Assembly: GCA_030044475.1 (NCBI GenBank)
Contig: JASHVP010000147.1
Coordinates: forward strand, 1 to 8,471
Source: Thermoplasmata archaeon
Lineage (GTDB): Archaea > Thermoplasmatota > Thermoplasmata > Lutacidiplasmatales > UBA184
DNA length: 8,471 nt
Reading direction: 5' to 3'
This document shows, piece by piece, positions 5,214 through 8,471 of the stretch (positions are counted from its first letter, which is position 1; each line of letters opens with the position of its first letter). Made by a program: the position numbers and the translations under genes. The notes under the pieces were generated by a model. The model made no database searches. It was not told the DNA's origin and saw only the letters and a list, made by a program, of their open reading frames with translations.

Positions 5214-6748
5214 CCGCCCCCGAAGCCCCCGCCGAACCCGTGGACGTGTCCGGGATGGAAGCCTCCGATCCCGGAGTACGTCGAGTAATATCCGTAATGG
5301 GCCACGATGATCGGGGCGTAGAAGAACCGCGGGCCGTAGTAGTAGCCCGGCCCCCGGGTCACGGCAGCCGTGGGGGCGCGCGCCGCGGTCGCGTCGAGGG
5401 GCCCCACGAGCTGGTTCCGGACGCCGTGCAGGAGGCGGACGGCGAGGCAGACCAGCTCCGGCTGGGTCATCGGCATCGCCCGACGACCGACGATGGCGTA
5501 CGCTTGCTCGAGCAGGTTCAGCGTCTCGTTCGCCTCCAGCGTCGAGAGCGCGGTGAGCACCGACGCCGCGACGAGCGGGTACTCCAGGTACGCGGCCATG
5601 CCCTTGGCGACGATCGCCAATTTCGTCGCGACCCCGTCCGCCGGAAGCTCGGAGACGGCGAGGTACGCGGACGCGAGCTCCACGTCCTCCGACACTTGGT
5701 AGCCCCACCCGGTGAACATCGTGCGGAGGGACTGGAACTTCGCGGAGAGGTCCGGGAACGGAGCGTTCAAGATCGCCAGCAGCGCCGCCGACTCGTACGA
5801 GCGCGTGACCCCCAGGTACTGCTGGAGCTCCTGGAGCGCCAGCGTGCCGTCCGCCCGCTGCCCCAGGAGCAGCAGCGAGGCGATCCCGAGCGCCGATTCC
5901 CGAGGGACGTCGAGCCGCACCACGTCCGAGACGAGCTGGCGAAGGGTGTCGAGCTCGGAGTCGAGGGGCCGCGGCAGCGAGACGAGGGCCTCGGCGGAGA
6001 GGAGGCGGTTCTCGGGGTTTCCCGAGAGCGCGGCGATCTGGTTGTAGACCTGCACGAATCGCGCCGAGCCCCCCGCGACGTCGGGCGTCGCCTGCGCGAG
6101 GCCGATCGAGATGCCCCAGAGGTGCGCCCGGTCGGCTCCCGGGATCGCCGGCCCGAGCTGCGCGAAGTAGCCTGCGCCCCGGTCGGAGAGGTCGGTCATC
6201 TCGGAGCGGAGCTTCTGCGACTCCGCCCAGTAGGCCGAGAAGTCCGAGTCGCTCACGCGGTACAGACGCACCGCGAGGTTCCGACGCTCCACGAGCCCGA
6301 GGGACGTGACCCCCGTGAACCGGTCTCCGTAGGGAATGAGGGTGTCCAGCAGCGTGCGCTGCTGGACGATCTGCGAGAGGGCCGCCGACTTTCGTGCGAG
6401 GTCGACGTCGACCGACTTGAGCTGCTCTTCCGCGTCCGCGGCGCTCTGCCGGGTCTGCGCCTGCTTCTTCTTTCCCTCCAGATGAAAGAGGACCCCCTCG
6501 GTCTTCCGCTGGTCGTCCGCGGCGAGGTCGGCGAGCGACTCGCGTTGCGCCTGCTCCTGGCTGAGGGCATCCTGGGCCGAGCCGAGTCCGGCGACCGTCG
6601 ACTGCAGGGTCCGGTACTCGTCGGCGGTCAGGAATTGCGCCAGCTGACACTGGACCAGCAGCGCCTCGTCCGCCGGGGCGAGGGGTTGGGGGGCCTGCCG
6701 GGTCGCGACCTGGTCGAAGAACGATGCCACTTGCTGGCAGGTCGCCAT
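5210..6748 (-). CDS. Unknown helical protein with Gly/His/aromatic tail
   Basis: A 512-residue soluble protein without signal peptide or membrane helix. I cannot name its family with confidence. Residues 1-50 are helical with two Cys (C4, C34). Residues 55-135 are charged, Gln/Ala/Glu/Lys-rich and heptad-like, probably a coiled coil. Residues 150-450 look all-alpha, possibly repeated helices, with segments such as ALGIASLLLLGQRADG (286-301) and VELASAYLAVSELPADGVATK (356-376). The latter style is loosely like DUF4003, whose members are of unknown function; this is only an impression. Residues 465-512 change character: aromatic clusters (PGYYYGPRFFYAPII, HYGYYSTYSG) and a closing FHPGHVHGFGGGFGGG with three His. 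The tail may bind metal, self-associate or contact the membrane. The ATG at 6748 lies 1 base after the upstream stop; the stop overlaps the downstream ATG. It is the middle gene of the operon. Confidence 0.85.
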   Translation of the reverse strand: MATCQQVASFFDQVATRQAPQPLAPADEALLVQCQLAQFLTADEYRTLQSTVAGLGSAQDALSQEQAQRESLADLAADDQRKTEGVLFHLEGKKKQAQTRQSAADAEEQLKSVDVDLARKSAALSQIVQQRTLLDTLIPYGDRFTGVTSLGLVERRNLAVRLYRVSDSDFSAYWAESQKLRSEMTDLSDRGAGYFAQLGPAIPGADRAHLWGISIGLAQATPDVAGGSARFVQVYNQIAALSGNPENRLLSAEALVSLPRPLDSELDTLRQLVSDVVRLDVPRESALGIASLLLLGQRADGTLALQELQQYLGVTRSYESAALLAILNAPFPDLSAKFQSLRTMFTGWGYQVSEDVELASAYLAVSELPADGVATKLAIVAKGMAAYLEYPLVAASVLTALSTLEANETLNLLEQAYAIVGRRAMPMTQPELVCLAVRLLHGVRNQLVGPLDATAARAPTAAVTRGPGYYYGPRFFYAPIIVAHYGYYSTYSGIGGFHPGHVHGFGGGFGGG

Positions 6749-6749
6749 C

Positions 6750-8000
6750 CTACCGGTCGACCAACGGGAAGTCGAGGGATAACGCTTCCTCGACGGAAGC
6801 GGGACGAATCTCCAGCACGAGGCCGGCCGGGTGGACTCGCGGACGCGCGAACCGGTCCTCGCGGAGCGCCTCCGCTACGACCGCCTCGAAGTGCCGTTTT
6901 CGGCTCCCGCTCGCCCCGAAGCGTCGGGACCGCTCGACCTCGATCTGCTCGTACGCGAACATGAACTCGTAGAGGGAGTGGTAGACCTGGTCCTCGAGCT
7001 TCTCGCGGACCGCCGTCGCCTCGACGGTGACCGGTTCGATCCCTTCGAGGTCCACGAAGAAGAGGGTCCCGTCCGGCGCGATCACCGCATCCTTGTCAAT
7101 CCAGACGTCGAAGAAGTCGAGGCCGGTGCAACGTCCGGCCGTCGGAGCGAGCTCGAGCGTCCGGGCGAAGAGGGTCAGGGTCGAGATGCCGCTCCGGACG
7201 AAGTTCGTCTCGAACGCGAGCGCCCTCCCCGGAGTGTCGATGGCGAACCGTTCGAAGACCTCCGACGCGTGTTGGCCGAGCGTGCTCTGCGAGTGGAAGT
7301 ACACCCGCACGTTGGACGGAACCAGCCGAATCTCCTGGACGATCGGTCCGGCGTACGTCCGGTACCAATGGATCGTCCGCAGGCGGTCCGCGACGGGAGG
7401 CGGAAGGGGGGCGATCTTGACGACGGGGGCGATGCGGAACCCGGCGAGGTTCGTCAGGTCCGCCCGCTCGGAAACGGCGAGCGCCGCCGCGGCGTGGGGG
7501 AGGCCCTGGCCCCCGTACGGGGACCCCCGGAGCCAGACCTCGCCCGTGATCACGCCCCCCTCGGCATCGGGGAGTCGGGTCCCGAGTCGAGCGCGGACGT
7601 CCGGGTCCGCGGTGAGTTCGGCGGCGTAAGTCGCGTCGAGCCGCCGTCGCGAGTACGGGTCGACCGTCGAACCGATCCCCTTGATCGAAAGGTAGAACGG
7701 CAGTCCGTCGATCCGCGCGACCGGTCGCGGGACGATCGCGCTGCGGTTGTCGTCCAGGATGGTCCCCAGTTCGGAGACGGGGTCCTGGTCGGCGAGCGGT
7801 GCGAGGGACGCCGGGAGAAAGAACCGATCCCAGTCGTCGAGTCCGAACGACGCGAAGCGACGATTGGTGTGGGTCAGGGTCGGAAACGACCGGAGCGACA
7901 GCGGCAGGCCGGGGAGGATCGACGATCCCCCCGACGCGATACCTCCCTCGGTCGAGGACAGACGGTCGAACCGGTCGCCCGGCGGCGCGGTATCGTGCAT
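6750..8000 (-). CDS. Unknown protein, possible kinase-like fold
   Basis: A 416-residue soluble protein, first gene of the operon, with no signal peptide or membrane helix. I do not recognise the family. Some features recall the protein-kinase-like fold. LPFYLSIKGIGSTVDPYS (100-117) could be a strand plus glycine loop, a bit like the KG-x-G-x-T-x-YS loop of SelO pseudokinases. GEVWLRGSPYGGQGLPHAAAAL (153-174) and FRIAPVVKIAPL (188-199) would fit the N-lobe helix and hinge. DFFDVWIDKDAVIAPDGTLFFVDLEG (295-320) resembles the catalytic loop and DFG region of aminoglycoside-kinase-type proteins, with DLEG for DFG but without the usual HGD. This is a motif impression only. A helical C-terminus follows (332-352, 368-383). 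The ATG at 8000 is the natural start. Gene order and a 1-base gap tie it to the 512-residue protein. Confidence 0.83.
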   Translation of the reverse strand: MHDTAPPGDRFDRLSSTEGGIASGGSSILPGLPLSLRSFPTLTHTNRRFASFGLDDWDRFFLPASLAPLADQDPVSELGTILDDNRSAIVPRPVARIDGLPFYLSIKGIGSTVDPYSRRRLDATYAAELTADPDVRARLGTRLPDAEGGVITGEVWLRGSPYGGQGLPHAAAALAVSERADLTNLAGFRIAPVVKIAPLPPPVADRLRTIHWYRTYAGPIVQEIRLVPSNVRVYFHSQSTLGQHASEVFERFAIDTPGRALAFETNFVRSGISTLTLFARTLELAPTAGRCTGLDFFDVWIDKDAVIAPDGTLFFVDLEGIEPVTVEATAVREKLEDQVYHSLYEFMFAYEQIEVERSRRFGASGSRKRHFEAVVAEALREDRFARPRVHPAGLVLEIRPASVEEALSLDFPLVDR

Positions 8001-8207
8001 CGGCCCCGTCGTCGGGACCGCGCGCCCGCCTAAGACCTGTCCCGCCGTTCGGGACGCGCGCTCCCCGCGGAGCCGAGTTTTTGCAATTTGTAAACCGGAT
8101 TGTTCAAGAATGGCGAGGATGTCCGAGCGGGCGATGCGTCCCTCTCGGGCCGTCCGTCCTGCGTCGCCGGCCCTTCGATCCTCCGGCCTCCCGCGCCGGA
8201 GCCGATG
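8001..8207. promoter_or_regulatory. Divergent promoter region with two hairpins
   Basis: This region separates the three-gene minus operon from the plus-strand transporter. The only AT-rich part is 8077-8110, with TTTACAAATT on the minus strand (about 8085-8094) as a possible TATA box. It would start the minus transcript near 8060 and leave a leader of about 60 bases. That leader would contain a perfect stem GTCCCG (8039-8044) with CGGGAC (8050-8055), loop of 5. A second stem, GCTCC (8060-8064) with GGAGC (8069-8073), loop of 4, lies at the likely start. They could act on the leader RNA or as operators. For the plus strand, TTTTTGCAATTTGTAAA (8078-8094) could serve as promoter with a start near 8115, leaving about 90 bases of leader. 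A 32-codon ORF at 8110-8208 is Arg/Ser/Pro-rich and probably not coding. Confidence 0.45.
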
Positions 8208-8471
8208 ATGCCCGCTGACTGCGGAACGGTGCCGGGGGCTGAAAGGACCCTGCCCCGGGACGCGACCGCTCCGGCGGCCGGCGGCGATCCCGAGTCCGCC
8301 GAGTATCGGCGCGGCGGATGGGGCGACCTGCTGCGGAACCGTCGGTTCGTGCTGCTCGAGGTCACCGGGGCCCTCGCGGGCGCGGGCTACGCGGTCTACG
8401 CGGTCTCGGTGCTCTTTCTGGCGTACGGACTCACCAACAGTCTGCTGGTCGCGGGGACGGTCCTGTTCATC
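8208..8471 (+). CDS. MFS transporter, N-terminal part (cut by window)
   Basis: The first 88 residues of a membrane transporter, cut by the window end. After a polar N-terminus of about 37 residues comes WGDLLRNRRFVLLEVTGALAG, then a first membrane helix (about 47-72, with GYAVYAVSVLFLAYGL) and the beginning of a second (from 76, TNSLLVAGTVLFI). The pattern of a short amphipathic segment with RNRRF, then helix 1 ending in LAYGLTNS and helix 2 starting at once, is typical of MFS_1/MFS_3 drug- or solute-efflux proteins. The substrate cannot be told. The ATG at 8208 is chosen because GGAG (8198-8201) lies 6 bases before it; an ATG at 8205 is immediately before it in frame, and a TTG at 8100 would add 36 residues. 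It is divergent to the three-gene operon and may share control with it. Confidence 0.68.
   Translation, partial: MPADCGTVPGAERTLPRDATAPAAGGDPESAEYRRGGWGDLLRNRRFVLLEVTGALAGAGYAVYAVSVLFLAYGLTNSLLVAGTVLFI

Noticed and set aside
5240..6964. A plus-strand open frame of 574 codons across the operon.
   Set aside because: It is antisense to two convincing genes, and its product is repetitive Arg/Glu/Val/Asp sequence as expected from the reverse strand of GC-rich codons.
8113..8190. GCGAGGATGTCCGAGCGG looks like the 5' end of a tRNA-Ser or tRNA-Leu, with TTCGATCC further on like a T-loop.
   Set aside because: No 3' acceptor strand TCCTCGC follows, the T-arm stem does not pair, and no anticodon arm can be drawn.
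8110..8208. A 32-codon ORF whose stop overlaps the transporter start as ATGA.
   Set aside because: The product is almost only Arg, Ser, Pro and Ala, typical of a non-coding frame in GC-rich DNA, and no ribosome-binding site is seen.
1..8471. CRISPR arrays, insertion sequences and phage or toxin-antitoxin genes.
   Set aside because: I saw no regularly spaced direct repeats, no transposase or integrase motifs and no recognisable toxin or antitoxin folds.

Overview
The window is GC-rich DNA (third codon positions mostly G or C), broken by two short AT-rich islands near 1405-1455 and 8077-8110. It most likely comes from a GC-rich, uncultivated archaeon, with Thermoplasmatota my best guess. The reasons are: AT-rich TATA-like elements placed about 25 bases ahead of likely starts, including a leaderless-looking gene at 2359; several proteins built as ectodomain, membrane helix and proline-rich tail; a C-terminal cytoplasmic zinc ribbon; many N-glycosylation sequons in a secreted protein; and no bacterial -35/-10 promoters or rho-independent terminators. 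This placement is an inference; no rRNA or marker gene is present.

Layout. A GYD-domain protein (40-330, +) is followed by two tandem hairpins. From 435 to 1378 everything plausible is on the minus strand: two weak small ORFs joined by an ATGA overlap, and upstream of them a membrane-anchored gene whose reading frame is broken near 1260-1290. All could be read from one TATA box at 1411-1420. That AT-rich island also lies upstream of a plus-strand TMEM175/DUF1211-type cation channel gene (1599-2300). Next come a bitopic surface protein with an eight-proline tail (2359-3066), a small two-helix membrane protein overlapping it by ATGA (3063-3287), and a GNAT acetyltransferase (3395-4195). The acetyltransferase runs 38 bases tail-to-tail into the next, convergent operon.

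The main point of interest is a compact three-gene minus-strand operon (8000 to 4158): a 416-residue protein of unknown family with faint kinase-like features, a 512-residue soluble protein with a coiled-coil-like segment, helical repeats and a Gly/His/aromatic tail, and a secreted, sequon-rich, membrane-anchored protein ending in a cytoplasmic zinc ribbon. The genes are separated by 1 base and by a 4-base overlap, so they are probably made together and may act as one cell-envelope module. I cannot assign a function. Divergent to this operon is the start of a major facilitator superfamily transporter cut by the window end (8208-8471, +). The shared 8001-8207 region holds AT-rich promoter sequence and two tandem hairpins.
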